Assembly: GCF_001411555.2 (NCBI RefSeq)
Contig: NC_049910.1
Coordinates: 36,433,250-36,497,249, forward strand
Reading direction: 5' to 3'
From: Juglans regia
Lineage: Eukaryota; Streptophyta; Magnoliopsida; Fagales; Juglandaceae
DNA length: 64,000 bases
Shown here: piece after piece, positions 1 through 19,545 of the stretch
Position numbering within the stretch: position 1 is the stretch's first letter
Layout of the letters: every line of letters starts with the position of its first letter
Notes under the pieces: generated by a model
What the model was told of the DNA's origin: nothing
Seen by the model: the letters and a program-made list of their open reading frames with translations, nothing else
Database searches by the model: none
Made by a program: the position numbers and the translations under genes

Positions 1-22
1 AGACAGACAGACAGACAGACAG
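1..22. repeat. (AGAC)n microsatellite
   Basis: The window opens inside about five and a half perfect copies of the tetranucleotide AGAC. The array probably continues to the left of the window. No function is implied. Confidence 0.9.
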
Positions 23-779
23 CTCCTCGATCGATCCAGTTACTTACTTTGAAACTTATACCTAAAAACTGACCAGAAACTTCCAAACTAGTGTAATAAT
101 TTTCTGATCGTATTTCCTACGAACCATAAAGCATTTTTGACTGAGAAATATTTCTGCAATTTTATACTTTCACCATCTCATCGCATGCTATTCTTTATTC
201 TTTATGCGATCAAATACGTCAAAGCAATACTATTCTTTAGAAAATTGATAGTTGACATAATGAGTGCGTAAATATCGTGCAATCATTTAAAAAATATAAA
301 TAAATATAAGATCCACATAAAAAAATTAAATTAAATTTTTAACAGTAAATCTTATTTTTTTTTAAAATGACTATACGATGTATACGTACTCTATAACTAT
401 ATATAACATTACTCGTATCCTCAATGGCAATGCCAAAATTAAGTCTAGGCATACGTTCTCTCATAAAACTTGTGAACAAATTTTCCTTTAACGGGTCTCC
501 TAGTCCACTCATCAACCCAGTAAAAATTAACGTGAGGGCTAAGGCCAGTTGACAGTCCGATTCCAAGTCTGACCTGCTGACAATTTACAAGGGAAGCACC
601 ATGCATGGCCTTAAGTCCCCAAACTTTGGTACTACTTTATATTGCAAAACTGACCAATGTTTAAGTACAAATTTTAAATATAAAAGAATTGTACAAGATT
701 TATCTATTTAAAATTTATCAAAACTTGAGTCTCGGGCCTACAATTGACGTGTTGATCCCATCCATCCATACATGCATGC

Positions 780-816
<37 letters not shown>

Positions 817-888
817 ATCCCACCCATGTAGATCAAGTTTGTTCAGTTTGGGGTTTAAGGCTAACTAATTAGTTTTAGGGAGTATTAT
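23..888. other. AT-rich intergenic stretch, no gene recognised
   Basis: No recognisable gene. A 75-codon minus-strand reading frame (339-566) has no motif I recognise. Around 258-340 there is a degraded relative of the small MITE at 1661-1776, sharing the GTGCAATCA tract followed by an A/T-rich centre. A TA-dinucleotide microsatellite lies near 779-816. Confidence 0.5.
779..816. repeat. (TA)n microsatellite
   Basis: An interrupted run of TA dinucleotides, broken once by TG, follows a short CATG repeat. Simple-sequence DNA. Confidence 0.85.
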
Positions 889-1119
889 GGCTGGTTTGGT
901 TACACAAACTCAAACCATCTCATCTCATCTTATATAATTATTATAATTTTTTTAAATTTCTACATAAAATATAATAAATAATTCAATTTTTTTAAATTTT
1001 AAAATAAAAATAATATTAAAAATTTATAGTATAACAATATTTTATTTAACTTTCAACAAAACATCTCATATCATATCATCTCATCTCATCTTATCTAAAT
1101 TGCCTAACCAAACGAGGCC
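889..1119. mobile_element. MITE with GGCC...GTTTGGTTA terminal inverted repeats
   Basis: A 231-bp AT-rich element. The left end reads GGCTGGTTTGGTTA and the right end, reverse-complemented, reads GGCCTCGTTTGGTTA. Just inside both ends are imperfectly matching CATCTCATCTCATC-type repeats, so the two halves can pair. It encodes nothing, as expected of a miniature inverted-repeat element. A related partial copy lies at 9794-9962. I could not define a clean target-site duplication, so the superfamily (hAT or PIF/Harbinger) is not assigned. Confidence 0.65.
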
Positions 1120-1660
1120 TAGAATATTTTAGTTTCACTATTGTCTGTATAAAGCATTGTTTTGTACAGAACCAACATACTACAGTAGTATTTTTCCAGA
1201 TCATTTTCTTGATCTTCATCTCCTCTCTCGGCGATCTCTCTCAACCATGCAAGTATATTTTTTGACACGCATTACACCCAGGCTTTGAAGCTTCTCTCAA
1301 CTGCCTTTTCTGCAAATGCTTCGTCCTAGCTAGGAGACATCTCTCTCAATGCTATAAAACAAATAACTTTTCTACCATGCACTGAAAATATTAATGGAAA
1401 GGTGAGTACTGTATCAGCAGTTCCTAAGAGGAACATAAAGTCATGAAAATTGGGGTCTCACGAGCAGGGTACGTAGGAACAAGGAAATTAAAACTCGAAA
1501 CAAAAGGAGACCTACTGAAATAAATACATCAATGGATGACAAGGAAATAATTCGAATTCCTGACCGGTGGAGCATTACAATAAAATTTTATCGTGTTTGA
1601 AAATGAACCAAACATAAAAAAAGAAAAAGAAAAAGAAAAATAATAATTACAGTCATGAAT
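1120..1660. other. Intergenic, no gene recognised
   Basis: AT-rich DNA with pyrimidine-rich patches around 1205-1250 and an A/G-rich run at 1616-1642. I see no reading frame or motif worth calling. Confidence 0.5.
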
Positions 1661-1776
1661 GTGCAAGCGCCGCGCAATCATTTTGAAAAAAATAAATAAA
1701 TACGGGATTCACATGAAAAAAAAAAAATTAATAGTGGACCCCACTCTTTTTCAAAGCGATTGCACGACGCTTGCAC
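1661..1776. mobile_element. Small hairpin MITE (about 116 bp)
   Basis: The left arm starting GTGCAAGCGCCGCGCAATCA and the right arm ending at GCTTGCAC are reverse complements over about 30 bp with roughly four mismatches. They enclose an A-rich centre. The short ORF over this stretch is an artefact of the repeat. The decayed stretch at 258-340 looks like a relative. Superfamily not assigned. Confidence 0.6.
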
Positions 1777-2034
1777 ACTCCACGATTGTATGTAGCATTA
1801 TTCTTAATTCAGATGATGAAATGAAATTACTTTTAGAAGTAAGAGCACTTCATTAATTCTTTTGGTCTGTCATAATCTGCATCAATGGCAAACAAATGTC
1901 ACCTACAAATTTTACAATATTAAAACTGTTAACAATCAAAGGATGATATCATGTTTAATCTTAGTGCTTTTGCGATTGAACAATATCATTCTATAAGAAA
2001 ATAAAAGTTGTCCGCATAATAAATATCCGTGATC

Positions 2035-2152
2035 TTCTTCTTTCTATTGTAACCTCTAGCTAGGCATTTTTCATGTTTATTTCCTGTGTACCTGGGTCTT
2101 GCCTATTTCTATGAATACAATATCTTTGATTACCTATCAAATAAATAAATAA
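2035..2152 (+). mobile_element. LINE 3' tail, 5'-truncated
   Basis: Carries the family signature of the LINE 3' UTR seen complete at 36,010-36,110: a TTTCCTGTGTACCTGGGTC-like core, then a short spacer, then an A-rich terminal run with (AAAT) repeats. Only the 3' UTR survives, the usual result of aborted reverse transcription. Confidence 0.55.
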
Positions 2153-2818
2153 ATATCTACATAAATTGCCTCTAACTGACAGGGCAATATCAACCCCAAC
2201 ATTTCACCAAAAATTTGAAATATCAACACCAGCTAAGCTTACAAGAAAAATTGTGCCAGCATGCTTATAGAACACAAAACGACAAGACAACCTGAAGGTC
2301 AAGAGAATCCTATAGTCTGGATGTAAAATTGTTGCCCAGGATCCTTTACACCTCATTGTGATACTGAAAATTGGTAAGAACAAGTGAATCTGTTCTCCAC
2401 TTATAGGTTGTGTCCTCAATCCAAGATTAACAAAATACCATAGTATTCAGAAACTGCATTGTTAATATTCACGCTGGCATCATTTGCATTTCCAAATAAG
2501 AATGAACAGAGATTATCACATTTTCCCGTCCTTTTTACTGCTTCTGTTTCACAAAACCAAAAATACCATCTAAGTCTAACTTTAAGAAACTATGAAAAAT
2601 AATGTTTAACATTCAATAGATTGAGTCAATACAAAGGCTATGCTAGACAGAATTTGAGATCCTTATTTGGAACAATATCCAATATGCATCCAGAACTATA
2701 TTCACAAGCATCTACTATATTATTTACTCAATCATCGAGAGAAAGAATCTTCAAGAAGACTTGCGTTATCATCATCTTGCAGGGATGTGATTAGGAGACA
2801 GGAATTTGTGATAAATGA
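2153..2818. other. Intergenic, no gene recognised
   Basis: Two short ORFs (2204-2419 minus, 2667-2864 plus) show no recognisable domain. I see no transposon signature here. The right edge is the target site of the LINE fragment that follows. Confidence 0.4.
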
Positions 2819-2835
2819 CATCCTACAGCTACCTT

Positions 2836-2979
2836 TTCCTTTGAGTAAAAACAAATTTAATTAGTACAAGCAAATAGACGTAGCCCAAGTACAAAGGAAG
2901 TATACAAAAGAGAACACTTGGTTACAAGTTAGGAGCTAGAAATGAATGATAGAAGATCATGAAAACTAATCCCATTAAA
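2836..2979 (-). mobile_element. Truncated LINE insertion with 17-bp target duplication
   Basis: A 144-bp minus-strand fragment of the LINE 3' end; the complement contains the TACTTCCTTTGTACTTGGGC core. It is flanked by a perfect 17-bp direct repeat, CATCCTACAGCTACCTT, at 2819-2835 and 2980-2996. A long target duplication with severe 5' truncation is characteristic of LINE target-primed reverse transcription. Confidence 0.75.
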
Positions 2980-3009
2980 CATCCTACAGCTACCTTAGAA
3001 TAATCTTAT

Positions 3010-3395
3010 TCACAAAAGGGTTGAAAGGTTTTATCTTTGTCAAGTTTTAGACGACTGGTTGATATACCTTGCCTTAAGGCGCTTGCTAGTCAAGTCAAAC
3101 TTTCCATTCAGCAGATTGCAACTGTGTAGAGGACGGTTCCTAATTGCCTCGTTTGGTGCATTTGGAAGGAAATAAATGGTAAAATCTTCGAGGATCATGA
3201 AAGGGCATTGGAGGAGCTCAAAACAGATTTTATCAATACTCTTTTATCTTGGACTGTCTCTAAGACTTAATGGGCTAAATATACATGACTTTTTTGTATT
3301 TTTATCTTCTTAGATACGTGTCTCTTTTGTATACTTCCAGTGTACTTGTTTTGTGCTTATTGATGAAGAACTATTACTTATAAAAAACAGATTTA
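3010..3395 (+). mobile_element. LINE fragment: C-terminal end of ORF2 plus 3' UTR
   Basis: Translating about 3135-3270 gives an N-C-L-V-W-C-I-W-K-E pattern followed by an E-E-L-K stretch and a stop. This matches the C-terminal end of ORF2 after the zf-RVT domain, as in the full LINE at 35,830-36,007. The 3' UTR follows with the CTTCCAGTGTACTTG core and an A-rich end at about 3385. No intact coding capacity. I did not find a target duplication. Confidence 0.7.
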
Positions 3396-3554
3396 ATTCA
3401 AGTGATACATATGACTATGGTTTAAAAGAGTGTACGGAACGATCATTATGATTATATTTCTATAGAGCTACTGCCAAGAAGATTAATTGCACAGAATTTT
3501 CCCATGAATTTAAACGTGTCTCAAAATATACTAGGGGTGAAAAACAAAGAACAT
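3396..3554. other. Short spacer, no feature seen
   Basis: AT-rich DNA between the LINE fragment and the WDR26-like exon. Nothing recognisable. Confidence 0.4.
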
Positions 3555-4090
3555 CATGAAACTATGATTGGCAGCGAAGCACCTGAACAGTCTTAGTGGG
3601 GATCTGATCCCTACAACAGCAATGGTACTCATAAAGTGAAACTACATCTACCTATTTTTGTGCATACACGAATCAATTTGGACCGAACAACAGTTTCAAC
3701 CAGATGTTCCAGCCTTCTTTCAGGCAGCATTATTCGCAAGGAAGTAATTTTTCCAACTCTGACAACTTCTTTTGCAATTCACAAACGATATCATCATCTA
3801 TTACCGAACTCCATATCCTTGAAAGAAAAGCTACTCTGAGCAAGGTTGAGAACCTCATCTTTGCCCAAACTTAATGCAGAAACCTCTTTTCGTAAAACAG
3901 CCAAAGCCATTGCATCATCCCCGTAATTCAAGCACTCCAGTAAGCACTGTTTGAATACAATAAACAAAGCCAAAAGCTCTTGTCTCATCCATCAGATCCA
4001 AAATTGCATTAAGGGTATCAATGCAACCATCCTAGTTCCCACCGAGTATCTGTGATTCGAGCATCTCAAAATCTAGGGATTTATTTGACA
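3555..4090 (-). pseudogene. WDR26-like (CTLH/CRA domain, WD40 family) gene fragment, disrupted
   Basis: Read on the minus strand from about 4090, the translation follows the CTLH/CRA region that precedes the WD40 repeats in plant WDR26-like proteins, which act as adaptors or components of CTLH-type ubiquitin ligase complexes. Recognisable pieces in order are F-E-M-L-E-S-Q-I-L-G-G-N, then a C-I-D-T-L-N helix, then a VFKQCLLECLN segment with the following A-L-A-V-L-R-K helix, and finally VSLYEYHCC and D-Q-I-P-T-K-T-V-Q. The frame is broken by a TAG at 4032-4034 where a tryptophan is expected. A frameshift lies near 3985. Further stops or shifts fall between about 3785 and 3650. WD40 repeats are absent. 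I read it as a single dead exon or partial duplicate; family assignment is by motif memory only. Confidence 0.7.
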
Positions 4091-5560
4091 CTTTGAATCA
4101 TGGACTCTCCGATACGACTCTTACAAACTAGGGATGTAAGCATTGAATTACGACTCTTACAAACTCGTGCCTCCTTGTTAGGCTTCTCAAGCCAAGCATT
4201 GTCAACGAATTCTCCATTAAAATGGGGTTGTCGCAGGTTCTATGACGTTTAGGTGAACTTTCTCGCCTTTTGTAATAAAAAAACTCTCATTTCTTTCACC
4301 CGACATGAATTGGCTGGTTTAAGAGAAACCCAACAGAAGTAATACCCCGGTGAAGATTGATACCTAATTTTCTAGGAAAAGCTTAGCACAAGGGCCTCCA
4401 ATTCCCCAAGAGTCCGAAATGCCCAAAATAGCTAAATATATAGATATTGAAAGAGGTAGAACAAATAAGAAGCCAATTATCCATAACTGGAATTTGAATT
4501 AAATGCTGAGGATTGGAACATGTCCAGGATTTGTCATAACCCAAAACCTCAAAATTATGATTGAACGAAGTAACAAAACTAAACAGAGGTAACTTAATAT
4601 TCCTATTGATGATATAGAACTTCTAGACTCCAACAATCCAAAAGTCCGTTGTACCAAAAGCACCAACGACACAGTACCTATATATACATATAGCAAAAAG
4701 CCAATGAAAAAACTCAGCAAGAAAGCCCAGAATCCGAAAACCTTTACAAAGAAACAGAAAATATTCAAACCCACAAAAGCTTATATGAGCAAAGAGGGAA
4801 AGTAAGTAAGAAGAGATTCAAGCGTATAAATTGAGAAAAAATGATTTCTACAGAGCACAAAAGACGGCTACTTGTTGTTAAATTAAGAACAAGAAATGTA
4901 GAGCGATAGCGAGACTGACCAACAGAGAAGCTTTGCTGGAATTTGATGGGTTGGTGAGTAAACGGTGGTTCATCTGAACAACAGGGAGGGTAGCTTCGAA
5001 GGTATAGTCTGTAACAGTGTAACTTTGTATAGAATACAGTTGATTGCGACGATCAAAGTCGAATAGAATGTTATTAAATTATTATTATTTTAAAAAATTA
5101 AATTAATTATTATATTTTATATAAAAATTTAGTAAGATGACGTAGGAATGGATGGACTACCAAACGGGCATACAGAGAAGTAGACTGTAGAACAGACGAG
5201 AACTACCAAACGGGCATGTATTTTATAAGAGTAATGACATATAAATAATATATTATATAATATAAAATCTAAAATGCAACTAAAAATTATAATTACCCTT
5301 TGATGTGGAGACGATAAAATGACAATGATTAAGATGACCACTAATAACATTACTTATAAATTTTTGATAATTTGTAAATTAATTAAAATGATAATAAAAT
5401 AATAATTTTCAAAATTAAATAATTTAGAAAGAATTTAAAATATATATTATAAAAATGATATAATTTGACAAAATTAATACAACTACAAATGATAGAAGAA
5501 ATAATGATAAATATAATATGTACTTGAACTTTTTCGTTAAAATAAAATCAATTAAGGTAA
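4091..5560. other. Intergenic, AT-rich; possible MITE remnants
   Basis: No gene identified. A 91-codon minus-strand ORF (4499-4774) is hydrophobic but has the composition of AT-rich noncoding DNA. A minus-strand frame opening at 4973 encodes only about 32 residues. The sequence ACTACCAAACGGGCAT occurs twice (about 5157-5172 and 5203-5218) and resembles a MITE terminus. 5340-5560 is very AT-rich and borders the LINE insertion. Confidence 0.4.
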
Positions 5561-5564
5561 AAAA

Positions 5565-8500
5565 TGATTAAGGCTTCGAAAACGTGGACAAAGCTATCCG
5601 GTTGCAACATTATCTACATTTTGATTCCTTTATTTCAAATGTGGATGTTGGCGGTAAAATCTGGATTTTTTGGGCCAATTCTCTTGATATTCAAGTGGTG
5701 AGGTCTAACTTGCAGTTTGTCTCTCTTCGGGTTAACACAGGGTCATTTCAGTTTTTATGTACTATCATCTATGCTAAGTGTAGTATGTATGATAGAAAAA
5801 TTATGTGGAAGGATCTTAGCTCTCAGGCTATGGGGTTGGCGCCTTGTCTCTTTGCTGGGGATTTTAATATTATTCAGAATAATTCGAAGAGAAGGGGTGG
5901 ATCTCCTAGATCAAATGCGGCGATGGCGGACTTCAATGATTGGATCCACCAAGGTGGATTGGTTGAGATGAAGTCTAAGGGCATAATTTTTTCTTGGTGT
6001 AATGGGCAGTCGAGTCTTGCTCAGTCTTGGGCGAAGCTTGATCGAGTTCTTATGGATTTCTCTTTGCTCTCTTATTTTTCGAATGCGGTTTGTTCTTACT
6101 TGCCAAGAACCACTTCTGATCATTCTCCCATAGTTATTGAGTTCAAGATGAACCATTCTTCTTATGGCCCTTCGCCTTTTCGTTTTCAATAAATGTGGAT
6201 GGATTATCCTCAATTCTTGTTGTGCATTCAGCAGGCTTGGTCCGCTACTTTTGATGGCCATGGGCTCACAAAATTGGCTTTTAAATTGAAGAACACTAAG
6301 GTCGCCTTGCGTGAATGGAATAAACAGATTTTCGGTCATCCTAATATGCATATTAATTCTCTTGAGCAGCAAATTGAGGAGATTGAAAAGAAAATTCAGC
6401 AAAATTGGGATGAATCTACGGAGCGGGATCTTATGGCTGCCTCCGCGGAATTGGATAATTGGCTCCGTCGTGAAGATACTAGATTGGCTCAAATGTCTAA
6501 GTTAAAATGGCATATGGAGGGTGACCGTAACACTAAATTTTTTCATGCCTGCCTTGCTAATAAACGGCGTAAAAAAGTGGTGTACATGAGATCATCGAAT
6601 GACATGGTTTTTAATTCGCTGGAGAGTATTCATCAGGGAGTTGTAGATTTCTTTTCTTCTTTTTTGCAGGGCACACAGACCAGATTGTTACCTGATTTAT
6701 TGACTCTTATCTCTCCTATTATTTCTGGTTCTGACAACTCGATGTTGTGTGTGGTGCCTTCTATGAATGAAGTATTTTCTGCTCTGTCTTCTATTCCTTC
6801 TAACAGCTCCCCGGGACCTGATGGTTTTAGCTCGGGCTTTTTCAAAAGTTGTTGGGATATCGTGAAAGAGGATGTCTTGGAAGCCGTTTCTAATTTTTTT
6901 AATTCTAAACATCTCCCAAGATTTTTCACTGCATCCTTTATGGTCTTAATTCCAAAGGTTGATACTCCTTCTGGTTTTGATAAATTTAGGCCAATCAGCT
7001 TTTGTTCGGTGCTTTATAAAATATGCTCCAAAATCATTGTTAATCGTCTGACATGGCTCCTCTCAAGAATGATTTTGTGGGAACAAGGCGCTTTCATTCC
7101 AGGGAGAAGTATCTTTGAAAATATTAGTATCACGCAGGAAATGATCCACTCCATTAATAAAAAGACCCATGGTGGTAATATCATGATTAAATTGGACATG
7201 GCTAAAGTCTATGATCGTGTGGATTGGCTGTTTCTTCGCTGTTTTGGTTTTTCCTCTAATTTTTGTGATCTTATCAGAACATGCATCTCGACCCCTTGGT
7301 ATTCTATTATGATGAATGACACTATTAAAGGTTTCTTTCAAGCTGGCCGAGGTTTATGTCAGGGTGATCCTCTTTCTCCTTATCTCTTTATTATTCTTCA
7401 AGAAATTCTCTCTAGATTGATCAAGCAAAGTGTGGAAGCTCAAAAATTTGGTCAATTCTCCCAGGCTCGAGGTACGCCCAGAATTTCTCATCTTATGTAC
7501 GCTGATGATGTAGTGATTTTTCCTAGTGGTAGCTCTCAAGCCATAAGGGAGATTTTATCTGTGCTTCATAAATATGAGAGTTGGTCGGGTCAGTGTATCA
7601 ATCACTCTAAATCTGCCATTTTCTGCTCCCAAAAAATCTCTCTAGCTCGTAAAAGCTTATTATTATGGAAGTCTGGATTTTCATAAGGATCTTTCCCTTT
7701 CAAATACCTTGGAGTGCCTATTATTTTGGGTCGTCTCAAACAGGTACATCTTGAAGATATGCTTGCTAATATTCAAAAGAAAATTTCGGGGTGGAAGATG
7801 AGATTCCTTTCGACGGGTGGCCGTCTTATCTTACTTCGTCACGTTCTTTCTAGTATGGCTCTTCATCTTTTTGCTGTCCTTCAGGTCCCTCAATCTACTA
7901 TTAAAACTATTCATCGGATGATGAGTACTTTCTTTTGGGGGGAGGAGAATGGCAAAGGTAAGAAAAAATGGGTGACCTGGAATTCTATTTGCCGTCTCGT
8001 GGAGGAAGGCGGTTTGGCTTTTAGAAACCTCGATGATATGCAGAAAGCCCTTCATGCCAGATTTGCTTGGAATCTTATTCAAGGTAATTCTTTATGGGCT
8101 AATTTTTTTAAGAGTAAGTATGTGGGTATTAAACCTTGGGTCCTGGTTGATCCTACTAAGGATACTAGGTTCTGGAAAATGATTGTTAAATCCCTCCCTT
8201 TGATCTTGGAAAATTCTAAATGGCATCTTAAGGATGATAATGTTTTTTTCTGGTATGATAAATGGAGAGACAGAGGTCCTTTAAGTAATGATATTAATAT
8301 AGTGGGGCATCCCAATCTTCAAGTGAAGGACTGCAAATAAAATAATGATTGGGATGTGGATTTTATTCGTCAGTTAGTGGGGCCGGATCAATTTGATGGT
8401 ATTTTAGAGGATATTTGCAAGGCTAAGCCGGGTTTGGATGTTCTGATTTGGACCAAAAATGATAATGGTTTGTTTTCCACTAAGTCGGCTTGGGATTGTG

Positions 8501-9793
8501 TCTGCATTAGAGGTGATACTATTGAGGGGCACTCTTGGATTTGGCATAAGAGTCTCCCTCTTAAAATATCTTCGTCTTCTCTTATGTGGAAAGCTTGGTA
8601 TATGGCCCTTAGTGTTGATCATCATCTTCGATGTATTGGCATCCCTATTATCTCTCGTTGTGATTGTTGTGCTAATGGTCAATTTGAGGATCAAAATCAT
8701 GTTCTTTCTGCAGGTGATATTGCTAATAATATTTGGCGCTATTTTGGGGCTTATATTGGGATCCCAATAGGCTGAAATTGGAAAGACACAGTGAAGATGT
8801 GGTTTCATCGCGCGACTCTTGCGTCTCAAGTTGGCATTATTGTGGGAATTCTCCTGATGATTATCACCTGGAGAATCTGGCGGAGGCGCTGTTTGGCGCG
8901 TATGGAGGGTCGCTTTGAATCTGTCTCCGAAATTATTCACTCTGTTCGTCGGTGGATTAGCCTTATCTATCGTGATATGTATGCTAGTTCTCATATTTCT
9001 AGTTTTGATTTGCAGGTATTGGAAAGTTTGCATATCCAGTCCGTTCTTACCCCAAATTGGCGTTGCAAAATTATCACTTGGCAACATCCTTCGACGGAAT
9101 GGGTCAAGCTTAACACAGATGACAGTAGTTTGGGTAACCCTAGTGCCTCGGATATAGGTGGGATCATTAGAAATAATCATGGAAAGCTAATTCATGCTTT
9201 TTCCTCCTTCATTGGTACATGTTCTAATAATCGGGCAGAACTTTTAGCTCTTCTTCATGGACTCCAGCTTTGTAAATCTTTATCTCTAAATTATGTGCAT
9301 ATCGAACTTGACTCTATGACTGTTATTTCTTGGTGGAGGAGCAATAGATGTGGGGTGTGGTACCTAGAGGATTTCTGGGAGGAAATTATGGACATTATGA
9401 CCTCCATGACCTGCTCGCTCCATCATGTTTTTCGTGAGGGAAATAAAGTTGCAGATTGGTTAGCTAAACATGGGGCTTCTGGTAAAGATTTAGCTGTCTC
9501 TCAATTACTGGAGACCCCCCGTGCGTTGCGTAGTTTTATCCGCATGGACTACTCCGGATTGTCGTCTTTGCGTTTTAGTTAGTTTCGGGTGTCTGTTGTT
9601 TTTTGTTTGTTTCCTTGGTTATGTTAGTTTTTTTTCTGGCTTGGTGTTTTTCGTATTCTGGGTTTTCGTTTGTATCCCGAATACTTGTTTTTATAATCAC
9701 GGTTTTCCTCCGTCACAAGTGAGGATTATTAATAAAATTGGGGAGGGGTCACTAGTAGACAGGTGATCCTAACTCTTTAATAAAAAAAAAAAA
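5565..9793 (+). mobile_element. 5'-truncated LINE (L1-type) with RNase H domain
   Basis: A plus-strand non-LTR retrotransposon containing, in order, the C-terminal half of the AP endonuclease, the reverse transcriptase, a zf-RVT-like region and a C-terminal RNase H. It ends in a short 3' UTR (about 9585-9779) and a poly(A) run at 9780-9793. ORF1 and the endonuclease N-terminus are missing, so the copy is 5'-truncated. The base right after the poly(A) enters a MITE-like sequence (9794-9962), and the left flank is also very AT-rich, so it may have landed in such an element. No convincing target duplication was found. Confidence 0.85.
5584..9582 (+). pseudogene. LINE ORF2 polyprotein (endonuclease-RT-zf-RVT-RNase H), four nonsense codons
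   Basis: The whole 4-kb stretch stays in one reading frame, interrupted only by stops at 6190 (TAA), 7684 (TAA), 8338 (TAA) and 8773 (TGA). The endonuclease part shows L-F-A-G-D-F-N and T-S-D-H-S-P-I motifs. The RT shows GPDGF, the R-P-I-S block, LDMAKVYDRV, QGDPLSPYLF and the catalytic YADD near 7500. The zf-RVT region has C-x-C-C spacing near 8660-8680. RNase H begins about 9103 with N-T-D-D-S-S, then RAELLAL and ELDSM, and ends with the H-x7-D region. Point nonsense without frameshifts points to decay mainly by substitution. The start given is the first open codon, not a true initiator. Confidence 0.85.
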
Positions 9794-9962
9794 ATTAATC
9801 TCAACTCATCATTATTATTTTTTTAAATCTCAATATAAAATATAATAAATAATTTAATTTTTAAAAATTTTTAAATAATAATAATATTAAAAAATAATAT
9901 TTAATCATTTTAATTCAACTTAACTCAACTCAATTCAATATCCAAACACAACTTAAAAATCT
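9794..9962. mobile_element. Partial AT-rich MITE, related to 889-1119
   Basis: Shares the AAATATAATAAATAATT core and flanking CTCAACTCA-type repeats with the MITE at 889-1119, and ends in a CCAAACACAACTT motif. Its left terminus is replaced by the LINE poly(A), so it appears truncated or interrupted. Confidence 0.45.
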
Positions 9963-10225
9963 AAAGGTCAGAATTGTAGGACATCATCAGATTTTATAAT
10001 TTAAAATTAACATAAAAACAAAATGAGACATTTTCATGAAAAAGAAAAAACAAAAAAAGAAATGAGGTGGACCGACGGCCCGAAGCCCCTGGCTTGTCGT
10101 TTCGGAAATGTGTTAAAACACGCAAAATGGTCGCGAGTGAACCTGACAGCCATCATCTTCTGGAGCGTCACACTCCCAGCAATTAATCTCCCCCCCACCA
10201 CCACCACTATCATCTTCACACACAC

Positions 10226-10261
<36 letters not shown>

Positions 10262-10596
10262 TTCTTCCTACTTTCTTCAGGATCTTTCTCTGGCTCTAGA
10301 GATATATATACATGTTTGTATACATACACTGTACTATATGTATGCATCGGGTGTTCTTTTGCTAGATCTTCTACGGCATTTCATGGATCTACAAGCTGAC
10401 CTACGCGCATTGCCTTCTCCTCCCTCCTCATCTTTATAATGCTTTCCGTTTCTCTCTCTTAGGGTTTTTTCTGAGCAGCTCATGCCTCATTGCGCGCTCT
10501 CCATAAGCTCTTAGCAATGCGGTCTCTCTTCTCGACCTCCGGATGCCATGGAGAGATTCTCCGCCGCCGATTGCTTCACCTCAAACCTAGGAATCC
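9963..10596 (+). promoter_or_regulatory. Upstream region and probable 5' leader of the ALE2-like gene
   Basis: Holds a (CT)n tract (10,228-10,258), a common feature of plant core promoters and leaders, and a TATATATA motif near 10,302. There is also a short upstream reading frame starting with ATG at 10,543 and ending at a TAG near 10,588, just before the coding exon. Transcription start is not determinable from sequence alone. The 138-codon ORF over 10,023-10,439 spans simple repeats and is not considered a gene. Confidence 0.4.
10228..10258. repeat. (CT)n microsatellite
   Basis: About 15 perfect CT repeats following a CA run, about 340 bp upstream of the first coding exon of the receptor kinase. 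Likely in the 5' leader or core promoter. Confidence 0.9.
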
Positions 10597-18676
<8,080 letters not shown>

Positions 18677-19183
18677 GATTTTCTTTCTAGCGTTTTGAAT
18701 CGTACAGTTCCAAAGGATCAGAGGTTTTTCAATAGATTGGTGTAGTTTAGGTGTCTGAGATTTCTGCAGCTTCCCTCCTTGGAGGGAGGGGAGAGAGATT
18801 GTCTTCTAATTTTGGGAATCTTTTATTCATTAACGATACAAGTTATGGAGATATAAGTTGGGAACACTTTGTGTAATCATATATGCCATAATGTATTCAT
18901 GTGATTCGATGCGTCTATTAAACCATTTGGCTTTGACCTTCATTTGTTAGGCTGGAAGTCTGAAATGGTGTTGGCTGCTAAATCTCTGAATATAAAATTT
19001 TTATTTGCACCCTCAAACTATTAAAGTTTTGCACTTTATATCTTAATAAAAATTAGCACGATTTAAATAATACTTTGCACCTTAAGATTCAATTACTAAT
19101 TCTTTATAGATAAATGTGTCAGTTTTAAAAGATGAAAATGTGCAAATTCGCTTTCAAGTACCATGGTGATCTTTAGTTAGTTT
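18677..19183. other. 3' flank of the ALE2-like gene
   Basis: Contains the presumed 3' UTR and polyadenylation region of the receptor kinase. AT-rich with no reading frame of note. It ends at the target site of the copia element. No canonical AATAAA could be assigned with confidence. Confidence 0.4.
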
Positions 19184-19188
19184 ATTCT

Positions 19189-19545
19189 TAAAAGAAGCAA
19201 GCAAATATGATAGCACAAAAAGTGTTTGTCAAAAGGACTCGATCAACTGTTTTTCATTTCAATTGTTTTCATTTCCATAACTTTCCTACTCCATTTGTAC
19301 AATGACTCATAGTATGTATAGACCACAATAGGTGGCAACCCATTAATTCCGAATCACATGCCATCTAGTAATATTTCGGGTTATGTAAAATCATTCTAGT
19401 CTTCTATTGCAGTGCACATTATGCTTTCTATTATTCAGCATCCAATGTCACGGCTGCACCTTTCTGTTTTGCTTGTGAGTTGATTTTTCTAGAAGCATCC
19501 TCTTGAGCACAATGTTATGAGGCAGATGAAATGTGTGCCTTAACA
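19189..19545 (-). repeat. Copia 3' LTR
   Basis: Matches 23,791-24,153 along its full length with scattered substitutions and small indels. The inner edge reads GTGTGCCTTAACA, followed by the polypurine tract of the element. Confidence 0.8.

Noticed and set aside
339..566. 75-codon minus-strand ORF
   Set aside because: No recognisable domain and the region includes a MITE-like fragment. It could be a relic exon, but the sequence alone does not support it.
4499..4774. 91-codon hydrophobic minus-strand ORF, possible membrane protein
   Set aside because: The hydrophobicity follows from AT-rich codons; no motif, homologue or splice context recognised.
5911..6492. 193-codon minus-strand ORF antisense to the LINE
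   Set aside because: Shadow of the ORF2 reading frame on the opposite strand.
10023..10439. 138-codon plus-strand ORF upstream of ALE2
   Set aside because: Runs through CA and CT simple repeats in the presumed promoter and leader.
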